A stretch of 64,000 nucleotides of DNA from contig CAJTHL010000001.1 in the NCBI GenBank assembly GCA_910576205.1, forward strand, positions 1-64,000. Reading direction: 5' to 3'. A program made the position numbers and the translations under genes. Position 1 is the stretch's first letter. Each line of letters begins with the position of its first letter. Positions 1 through 8,292 of this stretch are shown in pieces. Origin of the DNA: Clostridia bacterium (GTDB taxonomy: Bacteria > Bacillota > Clostridia > Lachnospirales > Lachnospiraceae). Under the pieces are notes generated by a model, which was not told the DNA's origin, made no database searches, and saw only the letters and a program-made list of their open reading frames with translations.

Positions 1-108
1 GGCATTGACATCTGTCCCATTTTTAATGCGGATGGCATTGTCTTTGAGATAGCTGCGCATCATTTCTCTCATTGCTGCTTTTTGTGGGCTTTCGTTTTTT
101 CTTGCCAT
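1..108 (-). mobile_element. IS256-family transposase, N-terminal 36 codons (runs off left edge)
   Basis: The leftward frame starts with ATG at 106-108 behind a GGAGG site at about 116-120 and stays open to the left edge. The 36 visible residues (MARKNESPQKAAMREMM..., then a KDGTDVN-like stretch reading KNGTDVNA) match the start of clostridial IS256-family DDE transposases as I know them. No catalytic residue lies within the window, so the assignment rests on the N-terminal signature alone. Whether the full gene is intact cannot be seen. The presumed element end lies to the right, before the toxin-antitoxin pair. Confidence 0.6.
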
Positions 109-180
109 AATAAAACCTCCAAACTGAGTAATCTTATCTTACATCGGTTTGGAGGTTTACACAAACTTTGGGATACTCCT
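109..180. repeat. Presumed IS256 terminal region with 12-bp internal inverted repeat
   Basis: AAACCTCCAAAC at 113-124 is repeated in inverted form at 147-158 (GTTTGGAGGTTT), and the first arm contains the transposase ribosome-binding site. A hairpin here could hide that site in read-through transcripts, a known way IS elements limit transposase synthesis. The sequence around 155-175 (TTTACACAAACTTTGGGATA) resembles IS256-type termini. The exact outer boundary and any target duplication cannot be settled because the other end is outside the window. Nothing coding is recognised between 181 and 320. Confidence 0.4.
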
Positions 181-320
181 AAGCCATTTTTTACAGCCTC
201 GATTTTTGTTGCCCCAGACGGATTATTTCCCATGTACATTTTTTTGTATAATAAAAGCATCTGGATTTTGGAGATAATCCTCACTTTCCAAATGCCTTCT
301 ACTTTCTTCCTTATTCAGAT

Positions 321-593
321 TTAAAATAAATCGCTATGTGTTCCTGTTCTCATCAAGTATAATATCAATTCTCCATTGTCAATTTCATAAATTAGCAACC
401 AATCTGGTGAAATATGACATTCTCTACAACCTGTATATTCTCCACTTAACAAATGGTCTTTATTCTTGTCTGGCAATTGTTCACCTTTTGCAAGTTTTTG
501 AATAATTTCTTCCATTAGTTTTATGTTATATCCTCTTTTAACAATCTTCTTATAATCCTTCTTGAAAGAAGTATGGTATCTAATCTTCAGCAT
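321..593 (-). CDS. yafQ: YafQ-family toxin (RelE superfamily mRNA interferase)
   Basis: A 90-residue protein of typical YafQ length. YafQ toxins bind the ribosomal A site and cut mRNA. The family's active-site layout is visible: H47, H60, D64-W65 in the SPDWLLIY motif, and R82/H86 in the C-terminal RTGTH motif, matching E. coli YafQ H50, H63, D67-W68 and H87. All key residues are present, so it is probably active. The start overlaps the end of the upstream antitoxin gene by 14 bp (580-593), the usual antitoxin-first, translationally coupled order. The pair sits in AT-rich DNA next to an IS element, consistent with horizontal acquisition. Confidence 0.9.
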   Translation of the reverse strand: MLKIRYHTSFKKDYKKIVKRGYNIKLMEEIIQKLAKGEQLPDKNKDHLLSGEYTGCRECHISPDWLLIYEIDNGELILYLMRTGTHSDLF

Positions 594-852
594 TTAAATC
601 CTCCATCAATTCTTCCACAGAAGAAAAAGAACGACTTAAATTTCTTCCATGTCTCACGTCATCAATGGCTCTAATTGTATCTGCATTAGGTATATCCATA
701 GAGATTGCAAAAGGTATCCTTTGTTCTCTTACTGCCTGTTTCGCTGATATTGTAAAAAAAGTCGTCATATCCATTCCAAGATTAGATACAAGTTCCTGCA
801 ACTGAGATTTTAAGTCCTCGTCCATTCTCATCGTTATATTAGTGGTTGCCAT
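580..852 (-). CDS. dinJ: RelB/DinJ-family antitoxin
   Basis: A 90-residue protein. The N-terminal third (TNITMRMDEDLK followed by MDMTTFFTISAKQ) is the ribbon-helix-helix DNA-binding and dimerisation domain of RelB/DinJ antitoxins. The C-terminal part, rich in acidic and polar residues (SSVEELMEDLN), should wrap the YafQ-type toxin. In this family the antitoxin alone or with toxin represses its own promoter. Here a consensus promoter and a palindrome lie directly upstream (877-915). The ribosome site AAGGAAGGAG precedes the ATG at 850-852. The downstream toxin overlaps by 14 bp. Confidence 0.9.
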   Translation of the reverse strand: MATTNITMRMDEDLKSQLQELVSNLGMDMTTFFTISAKQAVREQRIPFAISMDIPNADTIRAIDDVRHGRNLSRSFSSVEELMEDLNAED

Positions 853-876
853 ACTATCAACTCCTTCCTTTACAAT

Positions 877-915
877 ATTATATTATCTCAAAAGTGCAAT
901 GTCAATACATTGTAT
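877..915 (-). promoter_or_regulatory. Consensus promoter and operator of the toxin-antitoxin operon
   Basis: Reading leftward: -35 TTGACA (900-905), 17-bp spacer, -10 TATAAT (877-882), both perfect sigma-A boxes. The palindrome ATACA-T-TGTAT (905-915) abuts the -35 box and is a good candidate DinJ-type operator. The -10 box lies about 25 bp before the antitoxin start. Confidence 0.8.
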
Positions 916-969
916 ATGCAATGCAATAAATATCTAATTTCATTAAATCTAAAATACACATTCATTTAC

Positions 970-1179
970 TTAGTATTTATCCTTATAAAAAGTATCCTCT
1001 ATACCTTGTTTGTTCAAATCTGAAATCATTTTATCTAGTCTGATCTTCCAAAAATTTCTAAACCATTTTGTTTCACCAAACCGCTTAACAAGAGTAGGAC
1101 TAATTGTATAATAACACTTTATGAATAATCTGCCATACCATGTTTCATCAAGCGTGTAATCTTGGAATCTTCTAAGCGT
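970..1179 (-). pseudogene. C-terminal remnant resembling CFI-box-CTERM proteins
   Basis: A 70-residue leftward frame without its own start: TLRRFQDYTLDE, then YGRLFIKCYYTISPTLVK and a tail with KWFRNFW and LDKMI, ending at a TAA (970-972). The pattern LR-FRD, YG, YY-ISP-VK is what I associate with the C-terminal end of CFI-box-CTERM-type proteins. An in-frame TGA (1180-1182) cuts it from any upstream part and there is no ribosome site, so it appears to be a gene tail left by rearrangement. Family assignment is from memory and uncertain. The rest of 916-1261 shows nothing else. Confidence 0.4.
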
Positions 1180-1261
1180 TCATACTTGAGGGCAATCATA
1201 TCAGTATGTATTATTATGAATTGAAGAACGGATTTACATTTCCTTAAGAATAAAAAGCATT

Positions 1262-1305
1262 CAAAAAGCTGCCCTTTACTGCTGAAAAACAGAAAAGAGG
1301 CAGCT
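1262..1305 (-). terminator. Rho-independent terminator after the UlaG-like gene
   Basis: Reading leftward, AGCTGCC (1299-1305) pairs with GGCAGCT (1267-1273), with further CTTT/AAAG pairing inside, followed by TTTTT. It lies about 15 bp past the stop at 1318 and would end the six-gene leftward transcript. Confidence 0.6.
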
Positions 1306-1317
1306 CTTCTTTCATCT

Positions 1318-2409
1318 TTATTTAGGTTCAAATTTAGCAGCTAATTTATTGTACTCTGCAATTCTCGTCTTTTCTCTCCCCACAAATCCCTGCGGATACC
1401 TGTAATGACCTATATTCTGGTCCTGTGGATACAGGAACATACCCCCATGCTGCATAATCACTGTCTTTACCTGGGGAATCATCTCTTTGGCCAGCCGTTC
1501 AAACTGCCCCAGAATAAGAGACGGATCCCATGCACAGTGAGCCAGATTATCATAGTGATCCGGAATGATTACTTTCGGCTGGATACATTCCCCGATACGC
1601 ACCACATCATAGGGTGTCAGCTTATCTGTTGCTCCCGGATAATTATATCCCATATTTACAGTGACAACGTCTATGTCGAAAAACTCGGGGAAGTATACAT
1701 AGGCATCATGAAACCATGTATCCGCCATAAAGAGAATATTTCCGCCAGAGGTCTCAAACAGAAAGCACACACAGCAGTCATCGTAATCCAGCAGCCTGCC
1801 TCCCCCGCCTGTGCGGATTGCCGTATTGTCATAGCAGGGGAGAATCCGCACTCTTCCGCCAGGTATCTCAATAACCTGCCCTATCTCCGTAGAAACTATG
1901 CGTTCCCTGGGCACATCAAACTCCTCCAGACGCTTTACCACCGTCTTAGGGCCGTAAAAGAGCGCATCCGTTGTCTGAAGCGCCGGTTTAACGGAATAGA
2001 TATCGCAGTGATCCTGGTGTACGTGGGAGATAAAACAGCCGTCAAGCCGTTTGAACTTCCACGGATCAATGACATGGGGCAGGAGAGACAGCCAGTTTAA
2101 ACTATCCGCCCCTGCCTGTCTGCACACGCCGCAACTTGCCAGCTTTGTATACCCGGAAGCGCCGGAAAACATATCGATCCAGAAAATCCCGCCTGCATCT
2201 GTCTTTAAAACCCAGGAGGCCCCACCAATCCACCAGAGACCTACCTGCCCTTTAGGGATTTCATAAGCTTCAATCTGGTTATTCAGATAAGTCCCCCAGT
2301 CTGGAAAACACTCTTCCATCCATATCTCTCTGGTAATCTCATGATTTGTATTCTGCCATTCTCCAGAATACAGCCCTCTACCATCTGTTTTCTGCCGCAT
2401 ATCCTCCAC
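1318..2409 (-). CDS. UlaG-like metallo-beta-lactamase-fold lactonase/hydrolase
   Basis: A 363-residue cytoplasmic MBL-fold hydrolase similar along its whole length to UlaG, the L-ascorbate-6-phosphate lactonase (354 aa in E. coli). It shares the N-terminal ITRE-W-FP-WG signature, the metal motif H129-V-H-Q-D-H134, later metal ligands (ADTWFHD, IPDHYD) and a C-terminal HYRYPQGF stretch equivalent to the UlaG YHYPRGF. The usual ula partners (PTS, UlaD/E/F) are absent nearby, so the real substrate is probably another lactone, lactam or ester produced in this cluster. The listed start is a GTG directly after the permease stop (TAG at 2410-2412); ATG at 2398-2400 is an alternative. It is the last gene of the leftward operon. 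Confidence 0.8.
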   Translation of the reverse strand: MEDMRQKTDGRGLYSGEWQNTNHEITREIWMEECFPDWGTYLNNQIEAYEIPKGQVGLWWIGGASWVLKTDAGGIFWIDMFSGASGYTKLASCGVCRQAGADSLNWLSLLPHVIDPWKFKRLDGCFISHVHQDHCDIYSVKPALQTTDALFYGPKTVVKRLEEFDVPRERIVSTEIGQVIEIPGGRVRILPCYDNTAIRTGGGGRLLDYDDCCVCFLFETSGGNILFMADTWFHDAYVYFPEFFDIDVVTVNMGYNYPGATDKLTPYDVVRIGECIQPKVIIPDHYDNLAHCAWDPSLILGQFERLAKEMIPQVKTVIMQHGGMFLYPQDQNIGHYRYPQGFVGREKTRIAEYNKLAAKFEPK

Positions 2410-3777
2410 CTATCCTCTCTTTTCTTTCTTTGCAAATGTTTTTCCACCAATCAGAGCATAGAATGCGCCGATCACAAACAGCCCCAGCAATACTGTCTGA
2501 ATGATTCCTGCAAGTCCCTTAAAATTCAATGCCCACAGGAAAACAGAAAGCCCCGTAGACAGGAGGAACAACGCCGTCAAAGCTCCCCGGCCCATATGCC
2601 AGCGGGACTTTTCCCATACCTCCGGATAGAGCCTTGGAAGGCAGAGCAAGGCAAAATTGGGAATAATATCAGCAAGAATCTGAAGGTTTGTGGCTGTCTT
2701 AATCACATTTGTATTAACCGATCCAATGCTTTCTGTGGAAAAGAAAAACAGGGACACCACTGTAACCAGGGCATAGATTGCCTGGATCCGGTAGGGAGAA
2801 CCATATTTGTTTGGCTTACCAAACCACCTGGGAAACCAGCCATCCTCAATAGCTGCCTGCACCGGAGTAGCATACCATCCAAAAGAGCCATTGATGGTAG
2901 TGGCCGCCGCCATACAGGTACCGCAGAATATAAAGAAATAGAACAACGGCGGCATATTTGCAAATATGGCTTCCGCTGCATTGATTACCGACTTAGCCGG
3001 TCCACCAAACAGAAGAGTTCCTGCCATTCCCGCCCCATCCGGCATGGGAACAAGCTCCAACGCCCCAACTGTGGCAAAGGCTATGCCCGCAAAAACAAGA
3101 CCGGAAAGCATGGTGATCAGAAATGTGACCTTGGGAAGATTCCTCTCCGCATCTTCCGTAACGCCTCCCAGCTCCAGCATGGCCGTGCCTCCGCCCATGC
3201 AGAATACAACTGTGGAAATGGCGCTGAAAAATCCTCCCGCTGCTCCCCTTGCAAAATTTTCCTGGTTAAACACAAAAACTGTATTGATATTTGCACTGCC
3301 CACCACAATAAAGGTGAGAAACGCCGCCAGCATCAGCAGGTTTAACACCTTCTGGGCCTTTGCCGCTGTCTGCAGGCCAAAAAAATTTGCCAGATAAAAC
3401 ACCACAATAATAACGCCGGCTACAATCTTTGGATTCAATGTGGTAAATACACTGGTAAAGTAGATGGCAAAGGCTGTCGCATTAGCCAGCATGGCGATCC
3501 GTCCGATAAAGAAAATCCAGAACCAGAATCCTCCCATAGAATTTCCGTAAGATTCCTTTGTCAGCGAATAGGACACTCCCTGGCGGGGCACCACAGAGCC
3601 TGCAAGAATCACTGGAAAACGCATAAAATAAATCATAATTGCACCGATTAGATAGGCGAGAAAGGCGCTTCCCCCTGTGTACATAGCAGCCACTCCTGTC
3701 AGTGAAAAAACTCCGGACCCCACCGTAAAGCCTAGTCCGATTGCAAACAGATCACCAAATTTTAATTTTTTCCCCAT
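2410..3777 (-). CDS. APC-superfamily amino acid/polyamine permease
   Basis: A 455-residue integral membrane protein with about 12 hydrophobic segments. The first carries GLGFTVGSGVFSLTG, the unwound TM1 substrate-binding glycine motif (GSG) of the amino acid-polyamine-organocation superfamily. A second signature, GGTAMLELGG, lies near residue 195. These carriers use proton or sodium symport or exchange. Its place in an operon with a beta-keto-acid cleavage route suggests it imports the amino-acid-like substrate, which is inference. AGGAGG lies just before the ATG, and the next gene starts with no gap. Subfamily and substrate cannot be read from the sequence. Confidence 0.85.
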   Translation of the reverse strand: MGKKLKFGDLFAIGLGFTVGSGVFSLTGVAAMYTGGSAFLAYLIGAIMIYFMRFPVILAGSVVPRQGVSYSLTKESYGNSMGGFWFWIFFIGRIAMLANATAFAIYFTSVFTTLNPKIVAGVIIVVFYLANFFGLQTAAKAQKVLNLLMLAAFLTFIVVGSANINTVFVFNQENFARGAAGGFFSAISTVVFCMGGGTAMLELGGVTEDAERNLPKVTFLITMLSGLVFAGIAFATVGALELVPMPDGAGMAGTLLFGGPAKSVINAAEAIFANMPPLFYFFIFCGTCMAAATTINGSFGWYATPVQAAIEDGWFPRWFGKPNKYGSPYRIQAIYALVTVVSLFFFSTESIGSVNTNVIKTATNLQILADIIPNFALLCLPRLYPEVWEKSRWHMGRGALTALFLLSTGLSVFLWALNFKGLAGIIQTVLLGLFVIGAFYALIGGKTFAKKEKRG

Positions 3778-3799
3778 TTTTTCTCCTCCTGGTATTTTA

Positions 3800-4753
3800 T
3801 TATTCTCTCCTGTATTCCTGTTCCCAAACCGTCTGAATCAAAGCCCTTAAGTTCTCTTCCGGCGTCCCATAACTGATAAATCCTCCTGTGCCGAGAATGT
3901 ATCTGGAATCTCCATTAAACGCTTTTATCTGCCTATTCACTGCATCTGCAACATCCTTAGGCGTTCCTCGCAGTAATTCTTCCACCGGGGAAAGATTTCC
4001 GCAAAGGCTGACCTTTCCGCCTGTACGTTTTCTGGCCTCTGTAATGGAAAAACATCTCCCCGTATGCCAGAATTTAAATCCTGCCTCTGCAATCAGTTCT
4101 GACAAATGCAGGCTGTCCGCATCATTGTGAAGCCAGCGTTCTACCCCGGGAAATTCTCCATAAAATTTATCCAGATAGGGCATCACAAACTTCCGGTAAT
4201 TATCCGGCGTAAGAAAACCCGACGTATCGTCACAGATCAGAATGTGCTCCATCCTCTCCCCAAGGATCTTCTGCTGCTCCCTGCAATAGCGTATCAGCGT
4301 CTCAAGAGAAACCCGAAGCAGCTCATGGATCATTTCCGGTTCTTCATACAATTCCACACAGAACTCCTCAATCCCCCGATACTCCGCCCCAATGGTAAAC
4401 GGCGCCATAACCGGAGGATTCTCCACACAGAAACCAGGTGGGACATGGGATATCATGTATTCCAGCGTTTCCAGTGACCTTGTCTCCCAGTTTCCACCCC
4501 ACGGGTCTCCAGGCTGCAGATCTCTTAGCACTTCTTCCAGGCTGGATTCTTTCCCTGTCTGGATAGACGGAAATCCTTTCCCATCCAGCAAAACAGGACT
4601 TCCCATGGCACTGCATTCTGCGACGATACCATAATCCGGGCATATGGGGCCCTCCAGTCCAAGCCTTGCATTTACCTCAATCTGGGCATCCATCATAATC
4701 TTGGGATCCTCGAAATATTCTCTCAGCTCCACCCCTGTCATGGACTTGACCAA
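3800..4753 (-). CDS. Uroporphyrinogen decarboxylase-like (MtaA/CmuA-type) protein, probably 5'-frameshifted
   Basis: A 317-residue (beta/alpha)8-barrel protein of the UroD family, in the branch that includes methylcobamide-dependent methyltransferases. Recognisable pieces are VKSMTGVELREYFEDP, an Asp-rich centre (ICDDTSGFLTPDNYRKFV), LHNDADSL, and a C-terminal GNLSP and LGTGGF. It is unlikely to be the haem-pathway enzyme, given its cluster. The frame is listed from a TTG (4751-4753) that has no ribosome site. The same frame continues upstream with sensible coding (KPARQPFLLFLNFP) but meets a stop with no start codon. A neighbouring frame starts at ATG 4827-4829 and reads into it if one base is removed near 4794-4796. 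I therefore suspect a frameshift or base error. Confidence 0.7.
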   Translation of the reverse strand: MVKSMTGVELREYFEDPKIMMDAQIEVNARLGLEGPICPDYGIVAECSAMGSPVLLDGKGFPSIQTGKESSLEEVLRDLQPGDPWGGNWETRSLETLEYMISHVPPGFCVENPPVMAPFTIGAEYRGIEEFCVELYEEPEMIHELLRVSLETLIRYCREQQKILGERMEHILICDDTSGFLTPDNYRKFVMPYLDKFYGEFPGVERWLHNDADSLHLSELIAEAGFKFWHTGRCFSITEARKRTGGKVSLCGNLSPVEELLRGTPKDVADAVNRQIKAFNGDSRYILGTGGFISYGTPEENLRALIQTVWEQEYRRE

Positions 4754-4839
4754 CGGAAAATTAAGAAACAGAAGAAACGGCTGTCTGGCTGGCTTTCCTC
4801 CCTCTATACTCTATTTCCCCTTTCCCCATAAAAAGTCTT

Positions 4840-6006
4840 TTACCGCTCAATCAGCATAGCCACTCCCTGTCCGCCGCCACAGCAGAACGCGATCATACCA
4901 TAACGCGCCTCTCTCCTCCCCAGCTCGTAGAGCATCTTCGCTGTGAGAATGCCTCCCGTTGCTCCCATAGGATGTCCGAGAGCGATTGCCCCGCCGTTTA
5001 CATTCAGTTTTTCCTCATTCAAGCCAAGCTCTCTGACACAGGCAATGGACTGGGAAGCAAAAGCTTCATTTATCTCAAAGAGATCAATGTCTGATAAAGT
5101 AAGACCTGTCTGATTCAGCAGCTTGCGGACAGCGTATACAGGCCCGATCCCCATAATAGAAGGATCTACGCCCACAGAGGCATATCCCCGGTAAGCCCCA
5201 AGAATTTCACAGCCCAGGGAGAGGGCCCGTTTCTTTTCCATCACTACAAGAGCAGAGGCACCATCGCAGGTGGGCGAACTGTTTCCTGCTGTCACGACAC
5301 CGTCTGGCACGCCGGATGCGACCCTAAGCCTGCCAAGCGTTTCCAGATCGCCCGGACGTATGGTCTCATCCCTGCTAAACTCCACGGTTTTTCCCTTTGC
5401 TCCAGGAACGGTGACGGGAAAAACCTGTTCATCAAACCGATGCTCCTCCCAGGCCCGTGCAGCTTTTTTCTGGCTGTTTAATGCAAACTGGTCACATTCC
5501 TGCCGGGTAATCCCATATAATCCTGCAAGCTTCTCCGCCGTTTTAAGGACATGGACATCTCCATAAGAAGGCGGTGCAAACAGTGGAGCCAGAAACTGCG
5601 GCGGCTGCATCTGAAATGCCTTCTCCACTCTGCTTAGAAGCCATGGCCTCCTGCTATCCATTTCCACGCCTCCTGCAAGCACTATATCGTGTACTCCGGC
5701 CTGGATTAAAATTGCCGCGTAAGCAGCCGCATTCAACGATGTTCCGCATTGCCGGTCTATGGAAATTCCCGGCACTTCTTTGGGAATGCCAGCCTCCAGG
5801 CTCACTATTCTGGCAGCCTGGAACATATCCTTATTTGTCACACTTCCATAGATCACTTCATCAATTTCTGACGGATCCACTCTGGCTCTCTTCACCGCTT
5901 CCCGTACTACCTGTGCCGCCAGCTCCCACGGCTGTAAAGGCGCTAACCCACCCCCAACCTTTCCCACACCGCTTCTCACCGCTGACACAAACACTGCCTC
6001 TCTCAT
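4840..6006 (-). CDS. Thiolase (acetyl-CoA C-acyltransferase)
   Basis: A 388-residue thiolase of normal length. The nucleophilic cysteine is C87 in DRQCGTS. The C-terminal catalytic elements [21 protein letters not shown] (active-site His) and CCGGGQG (second Cys) are all present. It condenses or cleaves acyl-CoAs, for example acetoacetyl-CoA plus CoA to two acetyl-CoA. In this cluster the likely job is to cleave the 3-ketoacyl-CoA made from acetoacetate or a homologue released by the BKACE enzyme. It lies five bases after the butyrate kinase stop, with AGGAGAG before the ATG. Chain-length preference cannot be deduced. Confidence 0.9.
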   Translation of the reverse strand: MREAVFVSAVRSGVGKVGGGLAPLQPWELAAQVVREAVKRARVDPSEIDEVIYGSVTNKDMFQAARIVSLEAGIPKEVPGISIDRQCGTSLNAAAYAAILIQAGVHDIVLAGGVEMDSRRPWLLSRVEKAFQMQPPQFLAPLFAPPSYGDVHVLKTAEKLAGLYGITRQECDQFALNSQKKAARAWEEHRFDEQVFPVTVPGAKGKTVEFSRDETIRPGDLETLGRLRVASGVPDGVVTAGNSSPTCDGASALVVMEKKRALSLGCEILGAYRGYASVGVDPSIMGIGPVYAVRKLLNQTGLTLSDIDLFEINEAFASQSIACVRELGLNEEKLNVNGGAIALGHPMGATGGILTAKMLYELGRREARYGMIAFCCGGGQGVAMLIER

Positions 6007-6011
6007 CTCTC

Positions 6012-7094
6012 CTATGCCCCCTTTTCCTCATAATGCTGAAGCGCTTCTTCCCCTCTCAACACCCTAAGTACGCCATGTGCCAGGGCTTCCATCTCAAACT
6101 CCCCTCCATACACCTTGACGGGGGCAAGATACCCGCACATTTTTTTCAGATAAGTCACCAGATCCCTGTCCCGCGCAATCCCTCCTGTCAATACAATCGC
6201 ATCCACCTGCCCCTCCAGCACAGCTCCGCAGGAGCCGATTCCTTTACCAATCTGATACAGCATCGCCTCATATACAAGTCCGGCGTAACTGTCCCCCTTC
6301 CGGATCCTCTCCTTTATCTCCAGTACATCGCTGGTATCAAGATGGCTGATAAGCCCGCCTCTTTTTCTGGTAAGCTCCAGCATCTCCCTCTCCGTATATT
6401 CCCCGGAAAAGCAAAGAGCGATGATATCCTTCACTGCCATGCTTCCACAACGCGTAGGCGCCATAGGTCCTTCCCCATAAATAATGTTGTTACAGTCTAC
6501 CACCCTCCCCTTCCTGTGGGCTGCTATGGAAATCCCTCCTCCCACATGAGCAATAATTAAATTCATATCCACGTATCTTTGTCCCATTTCCCTTGCCGTG
6601 CGCATCCCGGCCTCCTTCTGGTTCAGCGCATGAAAATGGCTCTGCCTGGGACAGCCCTTGATTCCGCTTATTCTGGCAACCTCCGTAAATTCGTCTACGT
6701 CCGGCGGATTTACCGTATAAGCCTTTTTCCCGTACTGCTGCGCCAGCTCATTCGCAATAATCGTCCCCAGGGTGGACGGATGTTTTGTAGCCGCTGTAGA
6801 GTGTTCCAACAGGATTCCCCCGATCTCGTAGGTGCCCGCCCTACAAGGCATAAGTCCGCCTCCCCGTCCGACAAACGCAGAAATCTTGTTTAGGGAAATT
6901 TCCGCCTCCTCTAAAGCGTTCAGAATCATTTTTTCCCTATAAGGTTTTTGCTCCAATATCCCTGGAAATTTTTTAAGTTCTGCGGCATCATGGCTGATGT
7001 CTTTTGAAAATACCATCTTCTCATTTTCAAAGACGGCAATTTTGGTGGATGTGGATCCAGGATTGATTACCAGTAATCTTATTCTCTCTTCCAT
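6012..7094 (-). CDS. buk: Butyrate kinase family acyl kinase
   Basis: A 360-residue ASKHA-fold kinase of the butyrate kinase family (usual length about 355). It carries the N-terminal INPGSTSTKIAVF phosphate loop, HVGGGIS, the adenosine motif VLTGGIARD and the HPSTLG and SHFHALNQ stretches of Buk. It converts acyl-phosphate plus ADP to free acid plus ATP, completing substrate-level phosphorylation with the phosphotransbutyrylase encoded divergently at 8359. Splitting ptb and buk onto opposite strands is unusual, since they are commonly adjacent in one operon. Substrates in this family range over butyrate, isobutyrate and related acids. The ATG has only a weak GGGATGGG ribosome site. Confidence 0.9.
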   Translation of the reverse strand: MEERIRLLVINPGSTSTKIAVFENEKMVFSKDISHDAAELKKFPGILEQKPYREKMILNALEEAEISLNKISAFVGRGGGLMPCRAGTYEIGGILLEHSTAATKHPSTLGTIIANELAQQYGKKAYTVNPPDVDEFTEVARISGIKGCPRQSHFHALNQKEAGMRTAREMGQRYVDMNLIIAHVGGGISIAAHRKGRVVDCNNIIYGEGPMAPTRCGSMAVKDIIALCFSGEYTEREMLELTRKRGGLISHLDTSDVLEIKERIRKGDSYAGLVYEAMLYQIGKGIGSCGAVLEGQVDAIVLTGGIARDRDLVTYLKKMCGYLAPVKVYGGEFEMEALAHGVLRVLRGEEALQHYEEKGA

Positions 7095-7109
7095 GTGTTA
7101 CCCATCCCT

Positions 7110-8177
7110 TCAAATCTTCTCCCCTGTCAGTTCCTTCCTCCGCTTCGCGATATATTCCAGGCACCGAGTCCATCCCAATTCAAAAGAATTGCGGAATCTT
7201 ACGACTGGTCCAAATTCTTCATACTCCTCCTGTTTCAATCCACGGAATACATAGGCGCTATGAAAATCCGGAATTTTTGCAATCAGATGATCCACCATCG
7301 AAGGGCTCACCGGAGCTGAAAAACGATCTATAACAATCGGATTTTCCTCTAAAAGCTTCTCCGCGCTTCCCTGCCAGTTCAACGTCACACTTCCTCTGAC
7401 GCCCACCATCTCCGTAAAATGATGGAGACCTCTTGCGCCTCCGCTAAGCAGCTGCACCTCCGACTGTTTTTCCAGAAGAAGCCTGGCTATGACCTTTGCC
7501 ACGATAATGCCCGCCTGCCACAGATAATCCCGATCCACTTCCAGCTCCTTTTTTTCTACTGTTTCTCTCAGATGTTCGTCAAATATCCCTGCTATATGTG
7601 CCATATAAAAAGGCGCTTTCTTTGAAGCCTTCCCGTTTCCCTCTGCCTTTTCATACAGTTCTATCACATCCAGCGCCTGGGCCACACTCATGACCTCTGT
7701 AGCCAGAATCGGAACGCCTTCCGAAGCCAGTACTTCCATAGCCTCTATGCCATCCTTCGTTGCCGGAATCTTGATAATCGCATTTGCCGCAGCGGCCCGG
7801 GCTGCATGTGCAAATCTTACAATGTCCCCCACATTTTCCTTATAGGGGTCTCCCTGGATGCTGACCCATCCATATTTCCCTTTGCTCTCCTCCCACATCG
7901 GCCGGAATTTCCTGCAAATATTCGCAATCAGTTTTATCTGAAGCCTTGCAAGGGCCTCGCTGTCATCCGCCTCCTCCTTTAGAATCTCATCAAGCAGTTC
8001 TTTTGCATAGGAAGAGTCGGAGGAACCGTCCAGAATTTTCCAGGTATAGCCCGGATTCTGGGTACAGCCTCTGGCTCCAGCTGCAATCGCCAGCTCTGCC
8101 TGTTCCAGCGTCACATTGTTCACCCAGAAGCTTGTTCCTGTTTTTTCCTGTACTCTCCTAAAATAATTTTCCTGCAT
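7110..8177 (-). CDS. Transaldolase-family protein
   Basis: A 355-residue TIM-barrel protein of the transaldolase/fructose-6-phosphate aldolase family. It has the N-terminal FWVNNVTLEQ...GCTQNPGYTW motif (usual form TSNPS) and Schiff-base lysine K136 in NAIIKIPATKDG. It also shows GYVSIQGDP-like and LSGGARGLHHF elements. Compared with housekeeping TalB it has an atypical C-terminal half (residues about 230-355), so it belongs to a divergent clade that may act on another aldol substrate. It is the first gene of the leftward operon, with AAGGAGG ahead of the ATG. A transaldolase in a beta-keto-acid fermentation cluster has no obvious textbook role, so the reaction is unassigned. Confidence 0.75.
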   Translation of the reverse strand: MQENYFRRVQEKTGTSFWVNNVTLEQAELAIAAGARGCTQNPGYTWKILDGSSDSSYAKELLDEILKEEADDSEALARLQIKLIANICRKFRPMWEESKGKYGWVSIQGDPYKENVGDIVRFAHAARAAAANAIIKIPATKDGIEAMEVLASEGVPILATEVMSVAQALDVIELYEKAEGNGKASKKAPFYMAHIAGIFDEHLRETVEKKELEVDRDYLWQAGIIVAKVIARLLLEKQSEVQLLSGGARGLHHFTEMVGVRGSVTLNWQGSAEKLLEENPIVIDRFSAPVSPSMVDHLIAKIPDFHSAYVFRGLKQEEYEEFGPVVRFRNSFELGWTRCLEYIAKRRKELTGEKI

Positions 8178-8202
8178 TTTTACCCCTCCTTATATTTTTC
8201 TC

Positions 8203-8231
8203 TTGACATCTCATTTACCGTTCTATATTAT
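8203..8231 (+). promoter_or_regulatory. Rightward promoter for ptb-kce
   Basis: -35 TTGACA (8203-8208), exactly 17 bp, -10 TATTAT (8226-8231). The predicted start near 8238 gives a leader of about 120 nt before ptb. The promoter points toward, and its transcript runs through, the leftward promoter at 8264-8292. Confidence 0.75.
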
Positions 8232-8243
8232 AAGGTTATATTA

Positions 8244-8254
8244 TGGTATTACCA
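8244..8254. promoter_or_regulatory. FadR/GntR-type operator TGGT-N3-ACCA
   Basis: TGGTATTACCA is a perfect palindrome and fits the FadR-subfamily GntR consensus TNGTNNNACNA. It lies at about +7 to +17 of the rightward transcript and +4 to +14 of the leftward one, so one bound dimer could block both. It is embedded in a wider imperfect palindrome (ATTATG at 8240-8245 and CATAAT at 8263-8268). The GntR protein encoded at 10214-10972 is the natural candidate ligand-responsive repressor. Confidence 0.7.
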
Positions 8255-8263
8255 CCTAATGGC

Positions 8264-8292
8264 ATAATAACATTAGTTGTTGTTATTGTCAA
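8264..8292 (-). promoter_or_regulatory. Leftward promoter for the transaldolase-buk-thiolase operon
   Basis: Reading leftward: -35 TTGACA (8287-8292), 17 bp, -10 TATTAT (8264-8269). The predicted start near 8257 gives an 80-nt leader before the transaldolase gene. Its -35 box sits inside the small palindrome ATTGT-CA-ACAAT (8285-8296). Confidence 0.75.

Noticed and set aside
69..284. 71-codon leftward frame across the IS256 end
   Set aside because: It crosses the IS terminus in a different frame from the transposase, lacks a ribosome site and has no recognisable content.
1318..2409. Assigning the MBL-fold protein as a true ascorbate pathway UlaG linked to the epimerase at 55390
   Set aside because: They are over 50 kb apart in different operons, and no ascorbate transporter is present.
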